A stretch of DNA of 64,000 nucleotides from Bedellia somnulentella. Lineage: Eukaryota; Arthropoda; Insecta; Lepidoptera; Bedelliidae. Within the stretch, counting starts at the first letter, position 1. Every line of letters begins with the position of its first letter. The DNA is taken from contig OY755198.1 of the NCBI GenBank assembly GCA_963576735.1, positions 4,154,001 through 4,218,000 of the forward strand. Direction: 5' to 3'. Below the pieces are notes generated by a model. The model was not told the DNA's origin and did not search any database. It saw nothing but the letters and a program-made list of their open reading frames with translations. Below are positions 1-8,813 of the stretch, one piece after another. A program made the position numbers and the translations under genes.

Positions 1-209
1 TACTATATTTTTCTCCCATTGTCCTTTATAATGGTAATATATAATATATAATAGTACATGTCAATAATGCTAATTGTTATCTGGAAATACTTCTCACACT
101 AGGGGCAGCCCTTGTGGGAATTATATTTCATTATGTAGTGTCATAATTTATGCCAATAAACACTTTTTATATTTTTTTATTTATTTTTATAATTAATATA
201 TAGATTTAC

Positions 210-295
210 CTTTCAATTGCCCATCTCTGCAAGCTGTCACCAATATGTACATTTCCATTTCCCAAACTGTTGTTTGACTGATTTTGTGTAGTTTG
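210..295 (-). CDS. Coding exon 2 of the left-edge gene
   Basis: Acceptor TTTTTCTTCCAG (AG at 297-296) and donor AAAG|GTAAAT (GT at 209-208). The 86 nt enter in phase 0, matching exon 1, and leave in phase 2. The peptide is Gln/Asn-rich, then ends in a Trp-Ala-Ile-Glu-Arg segment. Confidence 0.6.
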
Positions 296-1489
296 CTGGA
301 AGAAAAAGGAGAATTAAGACCTCTTCTCTTTTTAATATATTGAAAGATAAGTTATTATGCACTGATATAACCTGTATATAAACCACAGCCCATATTTATC
401 CCCACCAAGGGTCCCCAAATTAGAACCTCCCTTGCCGTGCCACTGGCATAGGCCTCCCAACAGACGCGAGAGTTAGCACTGTATGACATAAGCCCGCTTG
501 GTCACCTTGTTAGGGCTCCTTTTTCCCTCTATCCGATTTAGCTTAGGTACACTCTTTTGCCCCGCCAGGGCGGCCCTCAGCTGCCCAGCACACATAAAGC
601 CATGGTGAAGCCGCAGAGGCCACAGGGCCAGCAGCAACCAATCCATTCAGAAAAAAAAAACCCCACCAAGGGGCTTGAGCCATTCGTGATTTGACCGTAG
701 TCCACACTGGCCAAGTGAATACTACTGTAATAGTAGTGCAGATCAATGACTTAATATGCCCTCCAAAGCATGTTACACAGAGCATATTATATAGAATAAA
801 GGCATTTCAAGAACTCAGCTATTTTATGAAGGTTTGATTTGAAGAGTCAGAGTTAGAGTGCACATTAACTAGCATAAACATTTTACTTGGTGCATAGGGG
901 TAGAGGGGATAGAGATAGAGCTATACAAGGATAAGATATTAGGATATCCATTGTTGTTGCCAGATGTACATTTAAAGTGAAAGTGAAGATAAACAGGGAG
1001 TTATACAGACATAATCATTAAGAACTATGTTCAAAAACAGTGTATTTTCTGTTTTCTACACATTAATGACAAGACAACTAGGAAAAGCACTGAGAACCAA
1101 TATTTTATTAGAAATTTAGCACTTTAAAGGGTTTAATTAGTTATAGCACAGATTATTTAGTTAATTTACTTATTACTGCATTCTGTACTTTAACCATTAC
1201 GATATAAAATTTAACAAGTCTCCCGGAGTAGACTAGACATAGAATTTCAATATGAATAGGAAGAAAAAGTGAGGTTATAGATAATAAATAAATAATATTC
1301 TTCTGACATGGTAACTAATATTTTTACACAAACTCACGATGAGTGAACAGTGAATAGGTGTTTTATTTATATTACATGGGAACTTACCGATGCAATTGTC
1401 TTTTTTAATTCGTAGAGTTCATTTTCCTTGGCATTGAGATTCCGCCGCAGCTCAGCTATTTCACTTTCTAGTTTGGTAATTGTATCCAT
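210..1489 (-). CDS. 5' part of a gene with coiled-coil N-terminus; possibly MOCS3/Uba4-like
   Basis: Two minus-strand exons are joined in phase. Exon 1 (1489 down to 1388) starts at ATG and gives 34 codons starting MDTITKLESEIAELRRN, a charged heptad-like coiled coil. Exon 2 (295 down to 210) follows a TTCTTCCAG acceptor and ends in the residues DSLQRWAIER before GTAAAT. The gene leaves the window at the left. The order short coiled coil, low-complexity linker, then a W-x-I-E-R segment resembles the start of the adenylyltransferase/sulfurtransferase MOCS3 (Uba4), where a segment reading YSRQ would follow. That identity is an inference from about 62 residues; the catalytic domain is not in the window. 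Confidence 0.5.
296..1387 (-). other. Intron of the left-edge gene
   Basis: AT-rich sequence between the two exons. A more GC-rich stretch at about 405-780 looks like an old interspersed repeat, but I cannot assign it to a family. I see no other exon here. Confidence 0.5.
1388..1489 (-). CDS. Coding exon 1 of the left-edge gene
   Basis: ATG at 1489-1487, 34 codons, then the donor G|GTAAGT with GT at 1387-1386. It is rich in Glu, Lys and Leu with heptad spacing, so a short coiled coil is likely. It ends in phase 0. Confidence 0.7.
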
Positions 1490-2705
1490 CGTTGAAAAAG
1501 TAATTAGGGTACGAATGCACAGGACTATTCTATCTATTTATACTTAAAGTATAATTAAAAGTTAAATAAACAAATTCAAAAACACGACCCACAACAACAT
1601 TTTTGTTTTTTTTTTTGTTATCTGTCTGTTCCATGAAGCTACTAACTTAAATAATACCACAGATTACAATTAGATACTACGTACTTCTACGTAATACTTC
1701 CATCCATGGTCTGTTCTGTTATCTTTTGGTTATCTTGGTTGGGTTGGGGTGCAGTGCACAGTGCCAATTTCAACCGTACATATCTACCAGTATCGTTCGT
1801 TACCTAATAATGTCTTTTTTAAAAAATATATCTAATGTATACATATCATTTATATGATTTATAATATTATTTATATATTTATGTTCCACTGGGGTAAAGA
1901 GTACAGTAACTAGGTGGGCATGAATGCTTCGCGATTCCAAATCGGAGTGAAGTAGCGAGTGATTGTCGAGTACTCGCTAGGACTAGGACTCCCACAAGCT
2001 AACATGGGAAATTTTGAAGTGTGATTTATTCCGTGGTAAGGCAATCTGGAATTCCACTGTCTCAAAACCGTGCGATCAGTGTACTCACACTCGACCATCA
2101 TGCAAAATTTGATCCTGACCGGTTTTATGGGTTGGGATGGGTTCCTGACAAGCATCCTACGGATTATTTTCTTTTTTATTTTTCTTTCTTGCACTCTAAG
2201 TTAATAAGCTCTAAAATATAGTATATTATAATAAGAAATAAGCTATAAATTAGTGACTGCACCGCAATCACTAATTTCATCTTAACTATCTGAGCGCGGC
2301 TGCCAGGTAATGAAACCTAGGGAAAGGAAGGGTACAGTGACAAATAATGTGTACATTATAAACTTTCCATTGAGTTTGCTTTCTTTGGTAGATACGCTAG
2401 TAAAATTAGTAAAAGTATTAGTATTAGTAGTAAAAGTATTTTAAAAATTTCAATCGATAATATATTGAGAAGGGTCCTATTGGGGACGTTCTTGAAGATA
2501 ATTAAATGAAAGAGTGGACTGTATACTATAGATGCTGGTTTATTTAGCCTTTACAAAAGAGAAAAATGACAGATTTGAGGTATTGTCGGTGCGAGAGGTA
2601 GGAGCGCAAGGCCGGTCCGTCGTCGTTGAGTCTCGATCTGTTATACTGGACGTCGTAAATGTCTTTTAAAAAAAAAAAAATTTGAGATTAAAACTAACTA
2701 TATTA
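1490..2705. other. Upstream region of the left-edge gene, no gene recognised
   Basis: Holds the presumed promoter and 5' UTR of the minus-strand gene just right of 1489, then AT-rich DNA. The segment 1905-2160 has the composition of a decayed repeat. Short open frames here have no recognisable domain. Confidence 0.4.
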
Positions 2706-2985
2706 TTTAAATATTACAATAGAATAATGGTTAATTTATCATGGTTGTTAACGATGAGGGAAAACATCGTGAGGAAACCCACATAGCTAAATTGTACTTA
2801 GTCATGTGACAGTGTATACGTGCAAAACGGCGATAGGCCTGCCCCCTATCACGTGAGTACACTGTCCAAGCAAAACGTGGGTACCTTCTCTGGACACTAA
2901 ATGGCGCTGCCATGTGAGTTCAGAAGTATTGGTACCTCTGCCAACCCCTTCGGGGATAAACGGCGTGAACGTTTATGTTATGTTA
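2706..2985 (+). repeat. S2 SINE, 5'-truncated
   Basis: Matches the body and 3' end of the S2 family: the phrase GGCGATAGGCCTGCCCCCTA in the middle and a 3' end CGGCGTGAACGTTTATG. The tRNA-like head is missing here. Confidence 0.75.
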
Positions 2986-3289
2986 TTTATGAATTTATAT
3001 TCGTCGCAACTAGGAAGAGGGTTTCCAAAACTTCCCATCTTTTAGCCAAGTCAATCATATAGAGATCTTAAATGAAATGAAATTATTTATTTCTTCAGTA
3101 AATACAGGTTCAAAAAAGTTGTTGGTTACATAATTTCAGTCCATTACCGTATTTTGCCATTGACGGCGTCTGAAGTTTGATTGGTACAAAATTATTTATT
3201 AATTATTAAATGTATGAATTACAAATTATTATTAAATTCCAAAATAATAAAATTACAAGTTATAATAATTTAAGTAATAACTAAGTTAC

Positions 3290-3538
3290 ATACATACATA
3301 CATATACTCACGGCTATATTTCCCTAGAAGGGGTAGCCAGAGCTAAGGAATTAGAAATTCCTGAGCCACTTTTGGAAGTTGAGTGGGGAAAATATGGTAA
3401 AAATAAAGGTTTTTAGTGATGGGTCTCCAACCGCATCGCCCAAAAATCCAATATAAAGCCCCGATACCCTTAGTCGCTCCTTACGACACCCGTGGGATGA
3501 AAGGGGTAGCGACATTCTAAGCCGGCACTACACGGCAA
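3290..3538 (-). repeat. S1 SINE-like element, complete copy
   Basis: Begins (CATA)n-TACTCACGGCTATA and ends AAGCCGGCACTACACGGCA, the reverse complement of the S1 consensus. This uninterrupted copy shows the normal sequence at the site where a LINE entered the copy at 4393. Confidence 0.85.
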
Positions 3539-3653
3539 ACTAAGTTACTTCTAATATAAAAACATAATAACACATAGTGTATAAGGATTCAATCTTTTCA
3601 TACATTACACGACAGGGTACAGCGAAAAAAAACTAAAATAGGGGCAAAACTCT

Positions 3654-3659
3654 TTTATT
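3654..3659 (-). promoter_or_regulatory. Candidate polyadenylation signal AATAAA
   Basis: AATAAA on the minus strand, about 120 bases past the stop of the small open frame at 3779-3961. Confidence 0.35.
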
Positions 3660-3778
3660 AACAATCATCGAAAAATTCACATTATATACAATTTACGAGC
3701 TAATAGCATGACTTACATTTAAATCATGATATAACAATATAATAAAAAAAATTTCGAACACAGAATAATTTCATCATT

Positions 3779-3961
3779 TCAACGGGGTATGCTCCGCAAT
3801 AACACCGCGCTGTTCACCCAGTGTAACTGCGGAGCATTTTTTTTCTTCGTAGTTACACACACCATTTGACATGAATTTAACAGCTCTGCAGAGGATACTA
3901 AGTTTGTGACACAGACATAAATCAAAGTTAGAAAAAATAAAATATTCAAAACACGTAGCAT
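3779..3961 (-). CDS. Possible small secreted peptide
   Basis: A 60-codon minus-strand frame starting MLRVLNILFFLTLIYVCVTN has a good signal-peptide profile: one Arg, a hydrophobic core and a small-residue cleavage zone VSSAE. The predicted mature part has two Cys and no family I recognise. An overlapping frame (3774 to about 4001) is also open and carries several Cys, so the reading frame is uncertain. A CGTAG acceptor-like site lies just upstream and AATAAA downstream. Confidence 0.3.
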   Translation of the reverse strand: MLRVLNILFFLTLIYVCVTNLVSSAELLNSCQMVCVTTKKKNAPQLHWVNSAVLLRSIPR

Positions 3962-4174
3962 TTGAAACACGAGAGAATCTACGCAACACCACTGATATCA
4001 TTTCGGTGGACAAAGTAAAAAAAAAGGTATTTTGTTTAAGAATATCAAGACAAACTTACAAGATATGAATTTTCACAAACAATATGTTTTCAGACTACCC
4101 TACATAAAACCAATTTATTAAAACATTAATTTTGTAACTCCTTCTTAATATCTCTAACTTAATTACTTATTTAA

Positions 4175-4260
4175 TACTCACGCTCTATATTCTATAATGG
4201 GGTAGATAGACTATCGATTGCCTCTGCACGATCCTAAAAATGTCTCGTTTTTATTGTATT
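4175..4260 (-). repeat. RTE LINE 3'-end fragment
   Basis: Decayed reverse complement of the terminal bases of the RTE copy at 33963-35093: an ATACTCACG start, then TATCGAT and GATCCT landmarks. Confidence 0.5.
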
Positions 4261-4287
4261 TATAATTCTGTTGACACTTTTTTTACG

Positions 4288-4392
4288 TCTACCCGCAGGT
4301 GTAGTAAGAAGGGACTTAAGGTTTTGATATTTTTAAGTGATATTTGAGCAATGTGATTATTTCACCATCTTTTCCCCAACCAACTTCTAAGT
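4288..4392 (+). repeat. S1 fragment
   Basis: Middle part of S1 in plus orientation, from the CTACCCGCAGGTG region to CCATCTTTTCCCCAACCAACTTC, diverged from consensus. Confidence 0.6.
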
Positions 4393-4423
4393 ACATACAT
4401 ACATATACTCACGGCTATATTTC
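4393..4423 (-). repeat. S1 element, left half, split by a LINE
   Basis: (CATA)n-TACTCACGGCTATATTTC is the S1 3' end. The copy resumes at 6658 with the same six bases TATTTC, the target-site duplication of the LINE at 4424-6657. Confidence 0.8.
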
Positions 4424-6511
4424 AAATGTAATTTTAATATGTTTATACCCAAAACTACATTTAGTGTGAATGTTAGTGTAAATAAGATTTTATGGGGTGA
4501 ACGTGATTTATTTCAAATAGATAAATATAAAAAATTATGTCATGAAAAGCTAAGAGAAGTCGATTTTCCGCAAGAGTTTGCCCATTGTAGTAAATCTATG
4601 TGTAAAAATAGTAGACATAATATAATATTGGATGAGATGTATAAACATATTGTGGAAATTATGTGTAATTCAGCGGCGTATACTCACAAAATTAAATTTC
4701 ATTACAAAGGAAACAGAGTAATAGGATGGAATAAACATGTCAGTGAGGCTCATCGGGTGGCTAGATTGTATTTTCACGTATGGGTTCAGTATGGGAAACC
4801 CAACTCTGGTCATTATTATAATAATATGTTTCAAACGAGAAAAATCTTTAAGTCCAAACTAAAATGGTGTCAGAAAAACCAGGAAAAGATAAAAATGGAT
4901 ATTATGGCTCAACATCACCATAATAAAAATTTTAGTCAATTTTGGAAATCAACTCGCAAAATGAATCCCAAGCCTAGCATCCCGGTGAGCGTCAACGGAC
5001 TACAGAATTGTGAGGATATCGCTAATTTGTTTAAATCACAATTTTTGGTCGAACCCATACCAAGTGATGCATATCCTTCCTGTCCTGAGATGCATATTCC
5101 AAATAGAAATGTAAGTTTTTCAGCCGGGGATGTACGTAGTGTGTTGAAAGAGATGACCGGTGGTAAATCACCAGGCCATGATGGACTGAGCGTGGAGCAT
5201 CTGAGATACGCAGGGGTACATTTACCGAGAGTGCTGGGTATGTTTTTTACATTATGCCTTAGTCATTCGTATTTACCTCCTGATTTAATGCGGACTATTG
5301 TATCGCCAATATTAAAGAATAAAACGGGTAACAGTTCAGACGTGGCCAACTATAGACCCATCTCTCTGGCCTCGGTGATTGCAAAGGTGTTGGACGGTTT
5401 GCTAGACAAACAATTGTCTATGCACCTTTCTATACATGATGCACAGTTTGGTTTTAGGCCTGGTTTATCGACTGAAAGTGCTATTCTCAGTCTTAAGCAA
5501 ACCGTTCAACACTACACAGGAAGAAAAACTCCTATATATGCATGTTACCTAGATTTATCTAAGGCTTTTGATCGAGTTATTTATGATATTTTGTGGAGTA
5601 AGTTAAAGTTAGAAACAAATGTCCCTGATGAAATAATTTGTCTGTTTAAATACTGGTATGATAACCAAGTGAATTTAGTTAGGTGGGCGGGGGGATACTC
5701 AGCTGAATACACATTGGAATGTGGTTTGAGACAGGGTGGCATAACTTCTCCTAAGCTCTTTAATTTGTATATCAACAGTTTGATTGTCGAGCTCAGCAGA
5801 GCCAGGATCGGTTGTCATATTGGTGATTTATGTGTTAATAATTTAAGTTATGCAGATGACATGGTTTTGCTGAGCCCTTCAGTCGCAGCGTTGAGAAAAT
5901 TAATTGAAATGTGTGAAGATTATGCGGGAGCCCATGGGCTCAGATACAACGTGCAAAAGAGTGAGCTCATGGTGTTCAGAGCTGTTGGTAAACATTACAC
6001 CGTATTTCCACCTGTGTCTCTATAGGGAACTCCCTTAAAGAGAGTAACGCAGTTTAAGTATCTGGGTCACTGGGTAACCGATGATCTCCATGATGATTTG
6101 GACATCGAAAGGGAACGGAGGGCGTTGGCTGTCCGATGTAATATGCTTGCTCGCAGGTTTGCTCGTTGTACTGATGATGTAAAAATTACATTATTTAAGG
6201 CCTATTGTACATCTTTTTATACATGCAGCTTGTGGGTGAGATACACGCAGAGGGCTTTCAGCGCCCTTCGAGTCCAGTACAACAATGCGTTCAGGGTGAT
6301 GTTAGGGTTGTCACGTTATTGCAGCGCCTCTAATATGTTTTTACAAGCGCGAGTAGATGGCTTTTTAGCCATTATAAGAAAACGCATAGCATCTGGGTGG
6401 AGTCGCTTGCGTGACAGCAATAACAGCATCCTGAGCAGCATAGCTGAACGCCTGTATTGTCCCATTCTAAGGCATTGGTTGGGTATGCACCTCAGGACTG
6501 TTAATGTGTAA
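4424..6511 (+). pseudogene. LINE ORF2 reverse transcriptase with one in-frame stop
   Basis: The frame is open from the insertion point; the first ATG is at 4439. Reverse transcriptase motifs in order: GKSPGHDGLS, NYRPISLASV, QFGFRPGLSTE, DLSKAFD, LRQGGITSP and the catalytic YADDM near 5848. A single TAG at 6023-6025 interrupts the frame. The same frame continues to 6511 with the conserved C-terminal region (FKYLGHW, LRVQYNNAFR). The homologous copy at 32301 has a sense codon at the stop position. Truncation removed the endonuclease, so the copy is not autonomous. Confidence 0.9.
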
Positions 6512-6657
6512 ATTTTGTATATAACGTATATCAATTTATTGTGTCATTTATTTATGTTCTAACATAGTTTTTAAGTAAATCTTTACTAACACTAGATTGT
6601 ATTATTTTGTATGGACTGTATTTGTCTGAAATAAAGATTTATTATTATTATTATTAT
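4424..6657 (+). mobile_element. 5'-truncated non-LTR retrotransposon (CR1/Daphne-like) inside S1
   Basis: A LINE copy bounded by a TATTTC duplication (4418-4423 and 6658-6663), ending in AATAAAGATT and (TTA)n. It carries the C-terminal part of ORF2 only and lacks the endonuclease. Its reverse transcriptase is close to that of the copy at 32301-33951, so both belong to one family. The clade name is an inference from the style of the RT and C-terminal region. Confidence 0.85.
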
Positions 6658-7042
6658 TATTTCCCTAGAAGCGGCAGCCAGAGCTAAGGAATTATAAATT
6701 CCTCAGCCACTTTTGGAAGTTGAGTGGGGAAAAGATGGTAAAAATAAAGGTTTTTGGTGATGGGTCTCCAACCGCATCGCCCAAAAATCGAATAAAAAAA
6801 AATCTGAAAATATTTATTTTATAGGTTTTTAACATTTATGATTATAATACAAAGGGGTATTAATCTATACTTATAAACTAGATTGTGGCCCCTAGGGAGT
6901 CTAATATAAGATTTTACAATATTTACTGGACTGGACTGGATTGAAAATGTAATAAAAAGCCCAGATACCCTTAGTCGCCTCCTACGACACCCGTAGGTAG
7001 AAAGGGGTAGCGACATTCTGAGCCGGCACTACACGGCAAACT
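6658..7042 (-). repeat. S1 element, right half, with a second insertion
   Basis: Continues the S1 copy begun at 4393. It is interrupted again between about 6793 and 6945 by 150 bases of unrelated AT-rich sequence flanked by AATAAA-like duplicates, then ends AGCCGGCACTACACGGCA. Confidence 0.75.
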
Positions 7043-7412
7043 TCTAAGTGACTGAATAATTTCCAACGTTAAAGCTCTGGCTACCCCTTCCTCGAGAGAA
7101 AGTATATGTTTATTTCCTCAGCCCATTTTTAAGATTAGATGGGATTGATGGGTCAAACCAATGGCGAGCAAATTCTTCGGTACCTCATTAATATTTGTCA
7201 CTCCAATTTTATTATTATTAAAATTTTTGCCATATTTATTCTTCAATATCATCATTCTTCAGTAAACTTTCATTTATTATCGGAGTACCTGAAAGAAATA
7301 TATATATTTAGAAACAACCATGTCAAACTTAGTGGGAAGAGCAATGAAATTTGACGTAGATTTTATTTATTCTACAATATTTTCCCCATTTAAATTGCTA
7401 CATGATGAACGA

Positions 7413-7768
7413 CATGGTAGTCCAATGGGTAGAACACCCGCCCGAAAACAACCATGCGTGAATTCAAATCCGGGTCGGACCTATTTGTCTTTTCTAAAAG
7501 TCATATGTGAGGTCAATTTATCATGGTTGTTAACGGTGAGGGAAAACATCGTAAAGAAACCCACATGGCTGAGTTGTACTTAGTCATGTGACAGTGTATT
7601 CGTACAAAACGGCGATAGGCCTGCCCCCTATCACGTGAGTACACTGTCCAAGCAAAACGTGGGCACCTTCTCTGGACACTAGATGATGTTGTCATGTGAT
7701 GTTCAGAAGTATTGATACCTCTGCCAACTCCTTCGGGGATAAACGGCTTGAACGTTTATGTTTATGTA
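7413..7768 (+). repeat. S2 SINE, near full length
   Basis: Has the tRNA-like head: A-box-like GGTAGTCCAATGGGTAGAAC and B-box-like ATTCAAATCC, then the S2 body and the 3' end CGGCTTGAACGTTTATG. Confidence 0.8.
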
Positions 7769-7794
7769 TGTTATGTTTAAATTATAAAAGTGGC

Positions 7795-8105
7795 TTAAGA
7801 ATTTCGCATCCTCAAGCTCTGTCTGATCATTTCAGACTTTTATAGGCGTGAGTATATGTATGTATGTATGAAAATAGTCGTGTAGTGCCGTCTTAGAATG
7901 TCGTGTAAGAGGTGACTAAGGGTATGGGCCTTTTTAAGTGGTTTTTGGGCGATGCGGTTCGAAACCCATCACCAACCACACTTTATTTCTACCATCTTGT
8001 CCCCATCAACTTCCAAATGTGGCTGAGGAGTTCCTAGCTCTAAAACTCTGGCTTCCCCTTTTTGGGATTTACAGCCGTGAATATATTAATGTATTTATTT
8101 ATGCA
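7795..8105 (+). repeat. Two S1 pieces in tandem
   Basis: About 7795-7870 is an S1 3' end closing with GAGTATATGTATGTATGTATG. About 7878-8105 is a longer copy, from CGTGTAGTGCCGTCTTAGAAT to GCCGTGAATATAT. Confidence 0.7.
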
Positions 8106-8243
8106 TGTTGCAGATGATCTACGAACATTTTTTTCTAGAATCTATACATATTTAATATAAATCACATTCATACGCGCATCTAGGCATACTAACCATCAGC
8201 ACTAAATATTTTCATGTGAAGTATGAACTATATTATTACATAA

Positions 8244-8400
8244 TTTGAATGTTTTTGTTCATTAAAACCTCATGTGGGAAATATTACTAATAAATAAAGG
8301 AAAGATTTTTTTTCCGTTTGTTAATTTTTCTTGCCTTTATTTATAAGCAATAATCCCCACATGAGGTTTTCACGAAATAAACTATCAAATTATGTGATAG
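8244..8400. repeat. Foldback element next to a tRNA-like sequence
   Basis: Inverted arms: TTTTTGTTCATTAAAACCTC at left and AATCCCCACATGAGGTTTTC at right, each about 60 bases. The same hairpin occurs at 16232-16370 and, split, at 51585-51860, each time beside a tRNA-like sequence. Confidence 0.65.
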
Positions 8401-8447
8401 TTAGGCATTCTCAAAATTTGCAGAATAATTTCGGACTAGTTGCCACT

Positions 8448-8523
8448 TGACACGGTAGCTCAATTGGCAGAGCGACGGGGGCGTATACCCGGAGGTCGCG
8501 GGTTCGATCCCCGCCTGTGTCGA
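8448..8523 (+). repeat. tRNA-like SINE head, not a functional tRNA
   Basis: Cloverleaf-like: acceptor GACACGG pairs with CTGTGTC, D-arm GCTC/GAGC, T-arm GCGGG/CCCGC with loop TTCGATC. The anticodon arm does not give a proper 5-bp stem with T at position 33. Copies recur at 16506, 51518 and 51873, so it is the head of a repeat. Confidence 0.6.
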
Positions 8524-8549
8524 TTTTTTTTTATTTCCTTTATATATAG

Positions 8550-8638
8550 AGAGGTTTGTCAGGATCGTACAAAGTGGCGATCAATAGTATCTGTATCCAA
8601 TGGGAAATAATGGCGTGAGTATATGTATGTTATTTATC
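8550..8638 (+). repeat. RTE LINE 3'-end fragment
   Basis: Matches the last bases of the RTE copy: GAGAGGTTTGTCAGGATCGT, then GGCGTGAGTATATGTATG. Confidence 0.75.
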
Positions 8639-8698
8639 CTTCATTTGTGAAAATCCCCACATGAGGTTTTCATTAACAAAAACATTCTCATTAATTCA

Positions 8699-8813
8699 TT
8701 ATTTACCTTTCTCGACCGAATGTGTTTTCAAGTGTTCCTTCAACTCATCTTCACTTTTACAATCTTTGCCACAATGCCCGCATACTATACTGCTCTGTAT
8801 TGCATGTTTTTTT
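8699..8813 (-). CDS. Gene A exon 8: end of finger 5, finger 6 and stop
   Basis: Acceptor TTTTTTTTAG. Finger 6 is Cys632, Cys635, His648, His652, followed by SVEKGK and TAA at 8701-8699. The sequence AAAG|GTAAAT at 8707 could also be a donor, so a longer isoform is possible, but I found no further finger exon to the left. Confidence 0.85.

Noticed and set aside
543..785. 80-codon minus-strand frame as a gene
   Set aside because: It lies in the intron of the left-edge gene, is Trp/Gly-rich without a domain, and looks like read-through of a GC-rich repeat.
2021..2221. Plus-strand 66-codon frame
   Set aside because: Overlaps an opposite frame of similar length in repeat-like sequence; no domain or splice support.
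7513..7695. Minus-strand frame starting MTTSSSVQRRCP, and its counterpart at 2731-2913
   Set aside because: Both are translations of the antisense strand of S2, repeated because the SINE is repeated.
8448..8523. A functional tRNA gene
   Set aside because: Acceptor, D and T arms pair, but no normal anticodon stem and loop can be drawn, and the sequence recurs at several places next to the same foldback.
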